NCBI GenBank assembly: GCA_017307505.1
Contig: JAFKEE010000029.1
Coordinates: 147,759 to 211,758, forward strand
DNA: 64,000 bases
Source: Acidobacteriota bacterium
GTDB taxonomy: Bacteria > Acidobacteriota > Terriglobia > Bryobacterales > Bryobacteraceae
Reading direction: 5' to 3'
How positions within the stretch are numbered: position 1 is the first letter of the stretch; each line of letters opens with the position of its first letter. Below the pieces are notes generated by a model. The model saw nothing but the letters and a program-made list of their open reading frames with translations, was not told the DNA's origin and did no database searches. The position numbers and the translations under genes are program-made. Positions 1 to 10,185 of this stretch are shown one piece after another.

Positions 1-1
1 G

Positions 2-487
2 GATCCAGCCACTATCGTTGTAACGCTCGCCACCTCCACCGTGCCCTTCGGCGCGATGGGCAGCGACCCTGCCAGCAATGTCGGGGCAGACGCCGTGGTG
101 TTCGGCACGTACCATTTCCAGGGATCGATGCCAAGCGTTTTGACCCTGGTGGGCGGGACTCCGTTTACCTATGACCCCGCGAACGGATCTTTGATCCTGA
201 GCCTTGCCGTCACCTCGGACGGTCCGGCCGCCTGTCCTTACTGCAGTTTCTTCCAGGCGGACTACACCGGCACGGATGTGATCCGTTCTTTCTGGTCCAC
301 CGGCGGCTCCGGCTTGAATAACGACGGAGCGCCAGTGACGAACTTCAACGATGAATTCCAGGGAGCAACCGTCGTTTACGATGGCGGCACCCTGGGCGGC
401 GCAGTGCCTGAGCCCTCTTCCATTCTCTTACTGAGTGGTGGCCTCGGAGTGCTTGGTCTTCTCCGCCGCAGACAGCAACAGAAGTAA
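2..487 (+). CDS. PEP-CTERM sorting domain protein, 5'-truncated
   Basis: The reading frame is open from the first bases of the window, so the N-terminus (with the expected signal peptide) lies outside. The visible part is a Gly/Ser/Thr/Asp-rich extracytoplasmic domain with no recognised fold. The C-terminus carries a PEP-CTERM signature: VPEPSS, a short hydrophobic segment and a terminal RRRQQQK cluster. In other bacteria such tails are sorted and cut by an exosortase at the inner membrane; no exosortase gene is visible here. A GTG at 41 could be read as a start but would leave no signal peptide. Confidence 0.75.
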   Translation, partial: DPATIVVTLATSTVPFGAMGSDPASNVGADAVVFGTYHFQGSMPSVLTLVGGTPFTYDPANGSLILSLAVTSDGPAACPYCSFFQADYTGTDVIRSFWSTGGSGLNNDGAPVTNFNDEFQGATVVYDGGTLGGAVPEPSSILLLSGGLGVLGLLRRRQQQK

Positions 488-528
488 ATCCCGATCAGGG
501 CGGGGCTAGTTCCCGTTCCGATCTGAGC

Positions 529-562
529 CCGGCCGGTTGCGTACTATTCGCGCCGGCCGGTT
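529..562. terminator. GC-rich hairpin after the PEP-CTERM gene
   Basis: CCGGCCGG at 529-536 pairs with the same self-complementary octamer at 553-560 across a 16-nt loop, and a short T-rich stretch follows. It lies between the PEP-CTERM gene and aroC and fits an intrinsic terminator, though the T-run is weak. Confidence 0.4.
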
Positions 563-676
563 TCGTATTCCCCCCAGCCTGCCCACCCCGCGGAATCCCC
601 GCCTTCCTCGTCCATCCAATCTATACCGTGCTTGATGGAACGCCGACTGGTTCGATACCATAGGAATTTCAACCAC

Positions 677-1849
677 ATGCTACGCTTTGAGACCGCCGGC
701 GAGTCGCACGGGGAGTGTCTGGTGGCGACTTTGACCGGTCTGCCCGCCGGTGTCCCGATTTCCGTCGCCGAGGTAAATCACGAACTATGGCGCCGCCAAC
801 AGGGCTTCGGCCGCGGCGGACGCATGAAGATTGAGACGGATACGGCGGAACTCGTCAGCGGCGTCCGCCACTCCCAGACCATCGGTTCCCCCATCGCCAT
901 CATCGTCAAAAACCGCGACTGGCAGAACTGGACCGAGGTCCTGCCCGTCGAAGCCGCCGGGAGCAGCGAAGAAAAGAAGAAGCCGCTCACCCGCCCCCGC
1001 CCGGGCCACGCGGATCTTGCCGGCGCGATCAAGTATAGCTTCGCCGACGCTCGCTACATCCTGGAACGGGCCTCCGCCCGGGAAACTACCGCCCGCGTCG
1101 CCGTCGGCGCCCTGGCCAAACAGTACCTTGCTCAGTTCGGCGTCCAGATCCTCAGCCACGTCATCCAGGTCGGCACAGCCAAACTCGGCCGGTTGGCCGA
1201 ATGGGAAGAACTGGTCACCCTCTCGCAGAAGGAAGAAGTTCTGCTTGGCTGCGTCGATCCCGAAGCCGAAGCCCGCATGAAAGCCGTGGTCGACGAGGCC
1301 TACCGCACCGGCGATACCGTCGGCGGCGTCTTCGAGGTCCGCGCCCACAACCTGCCCATCGGTTTGGGCTCTCACATCACCTGGGACACCCGCCTGGATG
1401 GGCGCCTGGCGCAGGCCATCCTCTCGATTCAGGCCGTCAAGGGCGTAGAAATTGGCGAGGCCGAAGAGGCCGCCACCGTCTTCGGCTCCAAGGTCCAGGA
1501 CACCATCCACTACGATAAGGCGGAGCACCGCTTCCACCGCGGCGCAAACAAGGCCGGCGGCCTGGAAGGCGGCATCACGAACGGCCAGGATCTCGTTGTC
1601 CGCGGCCTGCTGAAGCCCATCTCCACCCTCCGCAGGCCCTTGGAATCAGTGGACATGACGACCAAGGACCCCGCCTCGGCCGCCTATGAGCGCAGCGACG
1701 TTTGCGTGGTGCCCGCAGCCGGCGTTATCGGCGAAGCAATGGTCGCCATCGTCCTGGCCCAGGCGTTTCTCGAAAAATTTGGCGGCGATTCCCTGAAGGA
1801 GTCGCGTCGAAACTACGACGGCTACATCCAACAAGTCAGGGAGTTTTGA
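677..1849 (+). CDS. aroC: Chorismate synthase
   Basis: Converts 5-enolpyruvylshikimate-3-phosphate to chorismate, the last common step of aromatic amino acid synthesis, using reduced FMN in the cytoplasm. The 390-residue product starts with MLRFETAGESHGE, where the family normally begins, and carries the signatures RASARETTAR and HRGANKAGGLEGG. The frame is open upstream to a TTG at 632, but an AGGAA about 10 nt before the ATG at 677 and family alignment favour 677. def follows 9 nt after the stop, so the two are probably co-transcribed. Confidence 0.95.
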   Translation: MLRFETAGESHGECLVATLTGLPAGVPISVAEVNHELWRRQQGFGRGGRMKIETDTAELVSGVRHSQTIGSPIAIIVKNRDWQNWTEVLPVEAAGSSEEKKKPLTRPRPGHADLAGAIKYSFADARYILERASARETTARVAVGALAKQYLAQFGVQILSHVIQVGTAKLGRLAEWEELVTLSQKEEVLLGCVDPEAEARMKAVVDEAYRTGDTVGGVFEVRAHNLPIGLGSHITWDTRLDGRLAQAILSIQAVKGVEIGEAEEAATVFGSKVQDTIHYDKAEHRFHRGANKAGGLEGGITNGQDLVVRGLLKPISTLRRPLESVDMTTKDPASAAYERSDVCVVPAAGVIGEAMVAIVLAQAFLEKFGGDSLKESRRNYDGYIQQVREF

Positions 1850-1858
1850 AGTACAAAG

Positions 1859-2374
1859 ATGGTCCTGCGGATAGTTAAGTATGGCGACCCTGTGCTCGAA
1901 CAGGTGGCCCAGCCGATCGCGGAGTTCGGCACCGCCGAGCTGAAACAGCTGGTCGAAGACATGTTCGAGACGATGTACGCGAACAAGGGTATCGGCCTGG
2001 CCGCCCCGCAAGTCGCGCTGTCTCAACGCCTGACGGTCATCGATCCGTCGGCGGGCGAAGACCCCAATGCCCGGCTGGTCCTCATCAACCCGGAGATCAT
2101 CGCAAAGCAGGGCAGCCAGATCGGCGAAGAGGGTTGCCTCTCCATCCCCGGCTTCCGCGAGGACGTCAAGCGGTTCAATAAGGTCACTGTCCGCGCCCAG
2201 AACGTGGAAGGCGAGACCTTTGAGACGGACGGCGAAGAACTGCTGGCCCGCGCCATGCAGCATGAGATCGACCACCTGAACGGGGTCCTCTTCCTCAGCC
2301 ACCTCAGCCTGCTCAAGCGCGACCTGATCCGCCGCAAAATCCGCAAACTGGCGAAAGCCGGCGAATGGGACTAG
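1859..2374 (+). CDS. def: Peptide deformylase
   Basis: Removes the N-formyl group from nascent proteins in the cytoplasm. The 171-residue protein has all three family motifs: GIGLAAPQ at residues 44-51, EGCLS at 91-95 with the metal-binding Cys93, and HEIDH at 135-139 supplying two His ligands and the catalytic Glu. It lies just upstream of fmt, the enzyme that adds the formyl group to Met-tRNA, the usual def-fmt pairing. Confidence 0.96.
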   Translation: MVLRIVKYGDPVLEQVAQPIAEFGTAELKQLVEDMFETMYANKGIGLAAPQVALSQRLTVIDPSAGEDPNARLVLINPEIIAKQGSQIGEEGCLSIPGFREDVKRFNKVTVRAQNVEGETFETDGEELLARAMQHEIDHLNGVLFLSHLSLLKRDLIRRKIRKLAKAGEWD

Positions 2375-2415
2375 TGGCGCGGCCGGGCCGCGGCACCGCA
2401 CAATCAGAGTAGTCC

Positions 2416-3354
2416 ATGAAACTGGTCTTTCTCGGAACGCCGCAGTTTGCCGTACCCACTCTGGAGGCAGTCGTCCGGGCGGGTCATGAGGTCGCGGCGG
2501 TCTATACCCAGCCGGACCGGCCCAAGGGCCGCGGCCAGGAACTGGCGCTCTCCCCGGTCAAGGAAGCCGCACTCCGCCTGGGCCTCGAAGTCCGGCAACC
2601 GGAACGGGTCCGGCGCTGCGTCGACGAACTCGCCGCGATTCAGGCCGACGCCATGGTGGTCGTAGGCTACGGCCAGATCATCCCTCAAAACATCATCGAC
2701 CTGCCGCGCTACGGCATCATCAATGTCCACGCTTCCCTGCTCCCCAAGTACCGCGGAGCCGGCCCGATCCAGTGGTCCATCGCCAACGGCGAGACGGTCA
2801 CCGGCGTGACCACGATGATGATCAACGCCGGCCTCGACACCGGCGACATGCTCCTGAAGGCTGAGACGCCCATCGGCCCGGAGGAAACCGCGCTGGAAGT
2901 AGGACCCCGTCTGGCCGTTCTCGGCGCGGAACTGCTCGTCGAGACTCTGAACGGTCTGTTGGCCGGAACCATCACCCGCGTACCCCAGAACGATGCCGAG
3001 GCCACGCTCGCGCCCATCCTCAAACGCGACGACGGGCTCATCGACTGGAACCAGCCGGCCGCTGTCATTCACAATCGCGCCCGGGGCTTCCTGCCCTGGC
3101 CCGGAGCCTGGACGTCGTTCCGTGGCGTCCGCTTCAACGTTTGGCGGTGCCGCGTAGCCTCTGAAGGGCCGGGCGATCGCAGCCCTGGAGCAATCTACGC
3201 CTCCGGCCGGAAGCTCTACGCCGCCTGCGGCGCATCCACCGCCCTCGAACTGCTGGAGATCCAGGTGGAAGGCCGGAAGCGTGTCGACGCCGCGGCCTTC
3301 CTGAACGGACAGCGTCTGTCCGACACTGAACTATTGGGAGAGTCCTCGAAGTGA
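2416..3354 (+). CDS. fmt: Methionyl-tRNA formyltransferase
   Basis: Transfers a formyl group from 10-formyl-tetrahydrofolate to initiator Met-tRNA. The 312-residue protein has the family length. The formyltransferase core contains NVHASLLPKYRGAGPI, with Asn103 and His105, and Asp141 in the GLDTGD motif; these are the expected catalytic residues. A C-terminal tRNA-binding domain of about 100 residues follows. The last four bases overlap the GTG start of argJ, suggesting translational coupling. Confidence 0.95.
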   Translation: MKLVFLGTPQFAVPTLEAVVRAGHEVAAVYTQPDRPKGRGQELALSPVKEAALRLGLEVRQPERVRRCVDELAAIQADAMVVVGYGQIIPQNIIDLPRYGIINVHASLLPKYRGAGPIQWSIANGETVTGVTTMMINAGLDTGDMLLKAETPIGPEETALEVGPRLAVLGAELLVETLNGLLAGTITRVPQNDAEATLAPILKRDDGLIDWNQPAAVIHNRARGFLPWPGAWTSFRGVRFNVWRCRVASEGPGDRSPGAIYASGRKLYAACGASTALELLEIQVEGRKRVDAAAFLNGQRLSDTELLGESSK

Positions 3355-4508
3355 ACCTGCCCCTCGGCTTCCGTTATTCCGCGCTGTACGCGGGCATCCG
3401 CAAGGCCGCCAAACCCGATCTGGCCTTGATCGTGTCGGACTCGCCGGCATCGGCCGCCGCCGTTTTCACGACCAACCGCGTGCAGGCCGCTCCGGTGAAA
3501 CTGTCCCGCGAAAACCTCGCCCAGACCGGCGGCGTCGCCCGCGCCGTGCTTGTCAATGCGGGCAACGCGAACTGCGCCACCCGGACCGGAGCCAAGGTCG
3601 CCCTGGCTACAACCCGCGCCGCCGCAAAAGCCCTGGGCTGCAAGCCTGCTGAGGTCCTGCCGTCCTCCACCGGCGTCATCGGCATGGAGCTCGATCCCAG
3701 CCTCATCACCAATGCCCTGCCCGCCCTCACCGAAGGCTTGGATGCCGGCAAGTTCCTCGATTGCGCCGACGCCATCCTCACCACGGACCTGGTCCGCAAG
3801 GTTGCCTACGCCGAAGCCGGCGGAGCCCGCCTGGCCGGCATGACCAAGGGCTCCGGCATGATCCATCCCGGCATGGCGACCACTCTCGCTTACGTGGTCA
3901 CGGACGCCGTGGTCTCCCCCGCGGTCCTTCAATCCTGCCTGAAGGTGGCCGTGGGCCGCAGCTACAACCGGCTCAGCGTCGACGGCGACATGAGCACCAA
4001 CGACACTCTGCTGGTCCTGGCCAACGGCGCCAGCGGGATCCGGCCCAAGCGCGAGCAGTTCCAGGCCGCGCTCGACGAGGTCTGCCAGTCCCTCGCCCAA
4101 CAGATCGCCCGCGACGGGGAAGGCGCCGGGAAATTCATCGAGATCGAAGTCTCCGGGGCAAGGGACGAAGCCGCGGCCACCCGCATCGCCCGCGCCATCG
4201 CCAACTCGCCGCTGGTCAAGACCGCCATCGCCGGCAGCGACGCCAACTGGGGCCGCATCCTGTGCGCCGCCGGCTACTCCGGTGCTGCTTTCGAACCGGA
4301 ACAGGTCGACATTTACCTGCAGGGTGTAAAAGTTTGCCGCAGGGGCTTGGCCGCCCCATTCGACGAAGCCGCCATGAAGCGCAAGCTCGATGAGAAGGAC
4401 TGCAGCATCCGCTTCCTCATCGCCGGGGAAGGAAACGGCTCCTGCCGCTTCTGGACCTGCGACCTGACCCATGGCTACATCGACATCAATGCCAGCTACC
4501 GCACTTGA
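3351..4508 (+). CDS. argJ: Bifunctional ornithine acetyltransferase / N-acetylglutamate synthase
   Basis: Transfers the acetyl group from N-acetylornithine to glutamate in the cyclic arginine pathway; many members can also use acetyl-CoA. The 385-residue protein carries KGSGMIHPGMATT, the self-cleavage site of the family, where the peptide bond before Thr177 is cut and Thr177 becomes the new N-terminal nucleophile. The end has the expected DLTHGYIDINASYRT tail. It starts with GTG overlapping the fmt stop by 4 bp (GTGA). Whether it is mono- or bifunctional cannot be told from sequence. Confidence 0.93.
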   Translation: MNLPLGFRYSALYAGIRKAAKPDLALIVSDSPASAAAVFTTNRVQAAPVKLSRENLAQTGGVARAVLVNAGNANCATRTGAKVALATTRAAAKALGCKPAEVLPSSTGVIGMELDPSLITNALPALTEGLDAGKFLDCADAILTTDLVRKVAYAEAGGARLAGMTKGSGMIHPGMATTLAYVVTDAVVSPAVLQSCLKVAVGRSYNRLSVDGDMSTNDTLLVLANGASGIRPKREQFQAALDEVCQSLAQQIARDGEGAGKFIEIEVSGARDEAAATRIARAIANSPLVKTAIAGSDANWGRILCAAGYSGAAFEPEQVDIYLQGVKVCRRGLAAPFDEAAMKRKLDEKDCSIRFLIAGEGNGSCRFWTCDLTHGYIDINASYRT

Positions 4509-4562
4509 AAACTCTCGCCGCCGGGCGGCGCGGAATCCGGGTACGCTTGCTAGACTGAGGTA

Positions 4563-4940
4563 ATGTTGTTCACTGGACTGGAGCACACGGCCCTGGCCTC
4601 GCCTGAACCGAAGCGACTCGCGCAGTGGTACGTCGACACACTGGGTTTCCGGATCAATCACGAATACGACGGCAACTTCTTCGTCAAAGCGCCCGACGGA
4701 GCAATGCTCGAGATCATTCCGTCCCAGGGTGACGCGCCCGCAACAGCCATGCGCACCCCGGGCATCCGGCACATCGCCGTCTCGGTGAGCGACTTCGACG
4801 CCGCTCACGAAGACCTGAAGACGAAAGGTGTGAAGTTCCTCGGCGAGCCGCTGAATCTCAAAGGCAACCGGCTGCTCTTCTTTGCCGACGGCGATGGCAA
4901 CATCCTGCACCTCATCGCCCGGCCCCAACCCCTGCCGTAA
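4563..4940 (+). CDS. VOC (glyoxalase/bleomycin-resistance fold) family protein
   Basis: A 125-residue single-domain protein with the two beta-alpha-beta-beta-beta units of the vicinal-oxygen-chelate fold. Candidate metal ligands sit at the usual places: His8, Glu50, His70 and His116; the last is more often Glu in glyoxalase I. The substrate cannot be predicted, since the fold covers glyoxalases, ring-cleavage dioxygenases and resistance proteins. It stands alone between argJ and an MFS gene. Confidence 0.8.
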   Translation: MLFTGLEHTALASPEPKRLAQWYVDTLGFRINHEYDGNFFVKAPDGAMLEIIPSQGDAPATAMRTPGIRHIAVSVSDFDAAHEDLKTKGVKFLGEPLNLKGNRLLFFADGDGNILHLIARPQPLP

Positions 4941-4952
4941 CGGTACCCCCCA

Positions 4953-6158
<1,206 letters not shown>

Positions 6159-6169
6159 TCTGGTAACCG

Positions 6170-6187
6170 CGCGCCTTGCGGGGCGCG
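6170..6187. terminator. GC hairpin between MFS and TPR genes
   Basis: CGCGCC at 6170-6175 pairs with GGCGCG at 6182-6187 across a 6-nt loop, just after the MFS stop. No T-run follows, so this may be a weak or Rho-assisted terminator or a chance hairpin. Confidence 0.25.
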
Positions 6188-6212
6188 TCTCGATAGAATG
6201 GTGACTTGCCCA

Positions 6213-6896
6213 ATGCGGATTCTGCTTCCCCTTCTGATGGCCTCCTGTTTCGCGGCCGAATTGCCGGCCGACCTGCTGAAGGCGCGCGATGCGCAGGATC
6301 GCGCGGCGCTCGACAAAATCGCCGCCGCGGCCGATGCCGAAGCTCAGGCCAAATCGAATGACGCAAACGTCCTCTACAAGGCAGCCCAGGCCCAGTTGAT
6401 CCGTGCCGAAGTCTCGATGGAGCTGCGCGACAAGAACGCCGCCCGCTCCGCCGCCGAGGCCGGCATCCGGGTCGCCGAAAAGGCCGTTGCTCTGAAGCCC
6501 AACGTGGGCGAGTACCACCGCATCCTCGGCACGCTTTGCGGACAGGTGATTCCGGCCAATGTCCTGGCCGGGATGAAATATGGCAAGTGCGCCCTTGATG
6601 AAGTGAACAAGGCCGTGGAACTGGCGCCCAAAGCGGCAGCCGGCTACCTGAGCCGCGCTGTCGGCAACTACTACCTGCCGGCCTCCTTCGGCGGCGGCCC
6701 CGAGCTCGCCCTCAAGGATGTCGACAAGGCGCTTGAGCTCGACCCCAAGGATGCCGACGCCTGGCTGTGGAAGGGCATCATCCTGCGCAAAATGGCCCGC
6801 AACGCCGATGCCCGCAAGGCCCTCGCCAAAAGCCAGGAACTCCACCCTGAGCGCATCTGGACAAAGCAACAACTGGAAAAGACGCCCGAGAAGTGA
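6213..6896 (+). CDS. Exported TPR-repeat protein
   Basis: A 227-residue protein beginning with a signal peptide (MRILLPLLMASCFA), followed by an Ala-rich helical region. Two or three degenerate TPR-like repeats occupy the C-terminal half, ending with the helix pair around ALELDPKDADAWLWKG. It probably acts outside the cytoplasm as a protein-interaction scaffold; its partner is unknown. An ATG at 6198 is in frame, but GGTGA nine nt before 6213 and a cleaner signal peptide favour 6213. It overlaps the next gene by 4 bp. Confidence 0.72.
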   Translation: MRILLPLLMASCFAAELPADLLKARDAQDRAALDKIAAAADAEAQAKSNDANVLYKAAQAQLIRAEVSMELRDKNAARSAAEAGIRVAEKAVALKPNVGEYHRILGTLCGQVIPANVLAGMKYGKCALDEVNKAVELAPKAAAGYLSRAVGNYYLPASFGGGPELALKDVDKALELDPKDADAWLWKGIILRKMARNADARKALAKSQELHPERIWTKQQLEKTPEK

Positions 6897-8518
6897 AGCA
6901 GCAGTACCCGGCCACCGCGCTCGTTCTCCTGGTGCTGACGCTGCTGGGTTTCTTCGTATTTCCGGGCCACACCTGGCTCCAGTCCGACACGCAGATCTAC
7001 GCCCCGATGCTGGACCGCATGATGGATCCGGCCCTGTTCCCCAAGGACGAACTCGCCCTCCGCCCCCACGTCACCTGGACCCTGTATGACGAGATCGCCA
7101 TCGCCTTGCGCCATCTCACGGGAGCGGACTTTCAGTACGTCCTCGGCGCCCAGCAGCTCGTCTTCCGCTTCGTCGGTCTGGCCGGAGCCTTCCTTCTCGC
7201 GCAGGCACTGGGGCTGAGCCTGTCCGCCGCTCTGTTTGCCGCAGGCTGCTTCGGACTGGGCGCGGTCATCAACGGCCCGGCTGTCCTCACCCTGGAGTAC
7301 GAACCCGTTCCTCGCGCCTTCGCGGTCCTCCTGCTGATGGGCGCCTTCGGCTGCGCCGCCAACCGCTACTGGCGGGCCTCCGCCCTGCTGGCCTTCCTCG
7401 CCACCATCTACCACCCCACGTCCACCGCTCCCTTCTGGGCCTGCGCCGCTCTCTATTTCCTCGTCTCCAGATCCCGCAAAGAACTGTGGCCCCTGGCGGC
7501 TGCCTGCGCCGCCGCTGTCGCGACAGTGCTGCTGTGCGCGGTCTTCCAGCATGGTGAGACGGAACGTCAGATCTGGTTCGGCATGATCCCAGCCAGGCTG
7601 GAAGCCATCCAGAAGTTCCGCGGGATGTATAACTGGATCCAGTTCTGGCCGCGTCCCTGGTTCTGGCAATACCCGGTGCTGCTGCTCTTCGCCGGCGGCG
7701 CCTGGCTGCGAATCCGGCCGCTGCTCTCGGCCGAAGCCCGCTTCTTCACCCTGGCCGTCGCGGCCTACGGCATGGTGATGGTGCCACTGCAATACCTGTT
7801 GCTGGATGTGGGCAAGTGGATTCTCATGCCGCAGTTCCAGCCCGCGCGGGCCGTGCTGTTTATCACCGCAATGGCCGTCATGCTCGGCGCGGCCGCCGGC
7901 TGGCACGCTGCCTCTGCCGGCCACCGTCTGGAAGCCTTCGGCTGGTTCGCCGTGGTCTTCGCGATCCCCACAAACGGACTCGTGGTGCAACTCTTCACAC
8001 AACCGGACACCCGGAAACTGCCGCTCGTGCTCGCCTTGTCCGTCCTCGCCCTCCTGGCCGTGAAATGGCCGCCCTCGGCCGTGCTCGTCCCCGCCGCGGC
8101 GATCTTTCTCATCCCTGGCATCGGCGGGGTCCGGAACTACCCCGTGCTCCACACCGCGCCGCTGCGGGCACTCTCCAGCTGGGCCTCCACCTCCACGCCG
8201 CTGGAAGCAACATTCCTCTTCGCCGATGTCGGCCATGGCCTGCAGCCCGGCGTCTTCCGGAATGACGCCAAACGCAGCATCTACGTCGACTGGAAAGGCG
8301 GCGGACAAGCCAACCTGTTAGAGAACTTCGCCGATCTCTGGTGGAAACGCTGGAACGAAGTCCACGAGGCCAAACTGCCCCTGCTGCCGCTGGAGCAGTA
8401 CCGGACCATGGGCGTCGACTACATCGTCATCCGGCCCGCGAACCGTCCGCCTTCGGTCACGGCCGTCTACTCGAACTCCGACTGGGCCGTGGTTCCTACC
8501 CGGCCGCCTGCCCAATAA
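6893..8518 (+). CDS. Polytopic membrane protein, possible GT-C-like fold
   Basis: A 541-residue protein with about 11-13 hydrophobic segments over residues 5-420 and a soluble C-terminal domain of about 110 residues. The first periplasmic loop has acidic residues (SDTQIYAPMLDRM), as in GT-C glycosyltransferases that use lipid-linked sugars, but no diagnostic motif is certain. It starts at a GTG overlapping the TPR gene stop (GTGA), so the two are translationally coupled. Its 3' end overlaps the convergent ribokinase gene by 23 bp. Confidence 0.6.
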   Translation: MKQQYPATALVLLVLTLLGFFVFPGHTWLQSDTQIYAPMLDRMMDPALFPKDELALRPHVTWTLYDEIAIALRHLTGADFQYVLGAQQLVFRFVGLAGAFLLAQALGLSLSAALFAAGCFGLGAVINGPAVLTLEYEPVPRAFAVLLLMGAFGCAANRYWRASALLAFLATIYHPTSTAPFWACAALYFLVSRSRKELWPLAAACAAAVATVLLCAVFQHGETERQIWFGMIPARLEAIQKFRGMYNWIQFWPRPWFWQYPVLLLFAGGAWLRIRPLLSAEARFFTLAVAAYGMVMVPLQYLLLDVGKWILMPQFQPARAVLFITAMAVMLGAAAGWHAASAGHRLEAFGWFAVVFAIPTNGLVVQLFTQPDTRKLPLVLALSVLALLAVKWPPSAVLVPAAAIFLIPGIGGVRNYPVLHTAPLRALSSWASTSTPLEATFLFADVGHGLQPGVFRNDAKRSIYVDWKGGGQANLLENFADLWWKRWNEVHEAKLPLLPLEQYRTMGVDYIVIRPANRPPSVTAVYSNSDWAVVPTRPPAQ

Positions 8519-9440
8519 AGGAGTCGACTTCCTCTCTGGAGGGCGCCGAGGCCTGTGCGCCCAACCGCGTCACGGAAAGGGCCGCGGCGGCATTGGCGAA
8601 TCGCAGGGCCTCGGAGATAGTCCGGTCCTCGGCCAGGGCCACGGCCAACCCCGCATTGAAGGTATCGCCGGCCGCCGTGGTGTCGACCGCCGTGACCGCG
8701 AATCCGGGCACGGCCAACTCGCGCTCGCCGTCCGAGTAGAAGCAGCCCTGCTCCCCTAGTTTCAGCACCACCGCCTTCGGACCCAGCCCGCGCAGAGCCC
8801 GGGCAATCTCGGGAGCCTCGGCAAACGTCACGCGCGCCGGCGCCCGGTCCAGCAGGATACAGGCTTCACTCTCGTTCGGCGTCAGCACGTCGACCAGCGC
8901 CAGCAGCCGGTCCGGCAGGCGCTGCGCGGGCGCCGGATCGAGAATCGTCTGTGCACCGGCTTTCCGGCCGGCACGCATGGCCGCTTCCACCGTCTCCAGC
9001 GGAGTCTCGAGCTGGAACAGAGCGCAACGCGCTCCCTCATAGGCAACATGGGCGGACTCGATGTCCCCCGGCGCCAGCATCGCATTCGCGCCCGGCGCCA
9101 CGACGATCGAGTTCTGGCCCGACTTCTCCACCCAGATCAGGGCCACGCCGGTCGGAGTCTGCCGGGCAGCGCGCACCGTCGAGACATCCACACCGGCGGC
9201 GGCCAGGCTCGCCTTCAGGTGATCGGCAAATGGATCCAGTCCGACGCAGCCCACCATCCGGACCCGGCCGGTCCGGGCCAGTTTACCGGCTGCGCAGGCC
9301 TGGTTGGCGCCCTTGCCGCCCGGGATCATCTGGAAGTTGCCGCCCAGGGTCGTTTCCCCAGGGGCTGGCAACCGGTCCACCTGAACCACAAAGTCCATGT
9401 TCAAGGAGCCAGTGACGACCAACGCGGAGGATTGCATCAT
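8496..9440 (-). CDS. rbsK: Ribokinase (PfkB family sugar kinase)
   Basis: Phosphorylates D-ribose (or a related sugar) at O5 with ATP. The 314-residue protein shows both PfkB signatures: GGKGANQA at residues 41-48, which binds the sugar, and DTTAAGDTFNAG near residue 255, holding the catalytic Asp and the anion hole. No ribose transporter or RbsD is adjacent, so the sugar specificity rests on similarity. It is the last gene of a long same-strand run that starts at selD. Confidence 0.85.
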   Translation of the reverse strand: MMQSSALVVTGSLNMDFVVQVDRLPAPGETTLGGNFQMIPGGKGANQACAAGKLARTGRVRMVGCVGLDPFADHLKASLAAAGVDVSTVRAARQTPTGVALIWVEKSGQNSIVVAPGANAMLAPGDIESAHVAYEGARCALFQLETPLETVEAAMRAGRKAGAQTILDPAPAQRLPDRLLALVDVLTPNESEACILLDRAPARVTFAEAPEIARALRGLGPKAVVLKLGEQGCFYSDGERELAVPGFAVTAVDTTAAGDTFNAGLAVALAEDRTISEALRFANAAAALSVTRLGAQASAPSREEVDSFIGQAAG

Positions 9441-9533
9441 GGGTATCTTACTGCACGGGTGGGGACGGAAGACGGAAAGGCCCGGGAAGATGGATTCCTG
9501 GCGGGACCGGCTGGTTGTTCAGGCGCGAAAGAT

Positions 9534-10121
9534 CTAGTGCGCGAGGTCGATGCCGAAATTCCGGAGCTCTTCGGCGTAGTACCGCTTGTGCAGCAGATCC
9601 CACTCCTCGCTGCCTTCCGGAATGTCCTTCTTCATCGTGCGGATCTTGGCGCGCGCCGCCTTTTCCGCTTTGTCTTCGTTGAGCAGGATCTCGGAGATCA
9701 GCCGGACCAGTTCCAGCCGCACGTCGTTCGAATCCCGGCGGAAGCGGCAGTCGCGCGACTTGCGCAGCGCCGTCACCACTTTGTGCGAGATCTCGTTGAT
9801 CTTGTCGCGGCTCAGCTTCATCGGGTCGCCGGTGTCGCGGCCGCTGGCCTTCACCACCTTGCGCTGGGCCACCAACTGGTTCTTGATGCGGCGGAACATC
9901 TCCGAATAGCTGATGCTGTTGTTGGACATGTACACGGAGTACTCTTCCAACAGAGTGCGCACCTCGTCATTCAGCTTGTCTTCCACGGACAACTCATCGG
10001 TAATGATCGTTCCCATCAACTCCGCCACGGCGGTGGGGTTCGAGATTTCGATGATGTTGGAACCGAGCTTTGCAGCCAGTTGGCGGCTTAGATAAGTGAC
10101 GAATTCTTTGGCGAGGAGCAT
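9534..10121 (-). CDS. DUF507 family protein
   Basis: A 195-residue protein that matches the DUF507 family: the N-terminal LLAKEFVTYLSRQLA and a Lys/Glu-rich helical C-terminal half around KAARAKIRTMKKDIPEGSEEWDLL. The family has no known function and is typical of Acidobacteria, Aquificae and deltaproteobacteria. No membrane segment or signal peptide is seen. It lies between a hybrid histidine kinase and ribokinase on the same strand. Confidence 0.8.
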   Translation of the reverse strand: MLLAKEFVTYLSRQLAAKLGSNIIEISNPTAVAELMGTIITDELSVEDKLNDEVRTLLEEYSVYMSNNSISYSEMFRRIKNQLVAQRKVVKASGRDTGDPMKLSRDKINEISHKVVTALRKSRDCRFRRDSNDVRLELVRLISEILLNEDKAEKAARAKIRTMKKDIPEGSEEWDLLHKRYYAEELRNFGIDLAH

Positions 10122-10185
10122 CCTGCGAACTCAGAAGCTAACCGGACTACTCCCAGTCTAGCAGCATGCGGAAAAGCGCTCCAAA

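Noticed and set aside
4516..4530. Short GC hairpin after argJ
   Set aside because: The stem is only about 5-6 bp with no T-run, so it is not distinguishable from chance in GC-rich DNA.
6671..8308. A 545-codon reverse open frame opposite the polytopic membrane protein
   Set aside because: Its product is a Gly/Gln/Glu-rich mirror of the membrane gene with no motif and no start signal.
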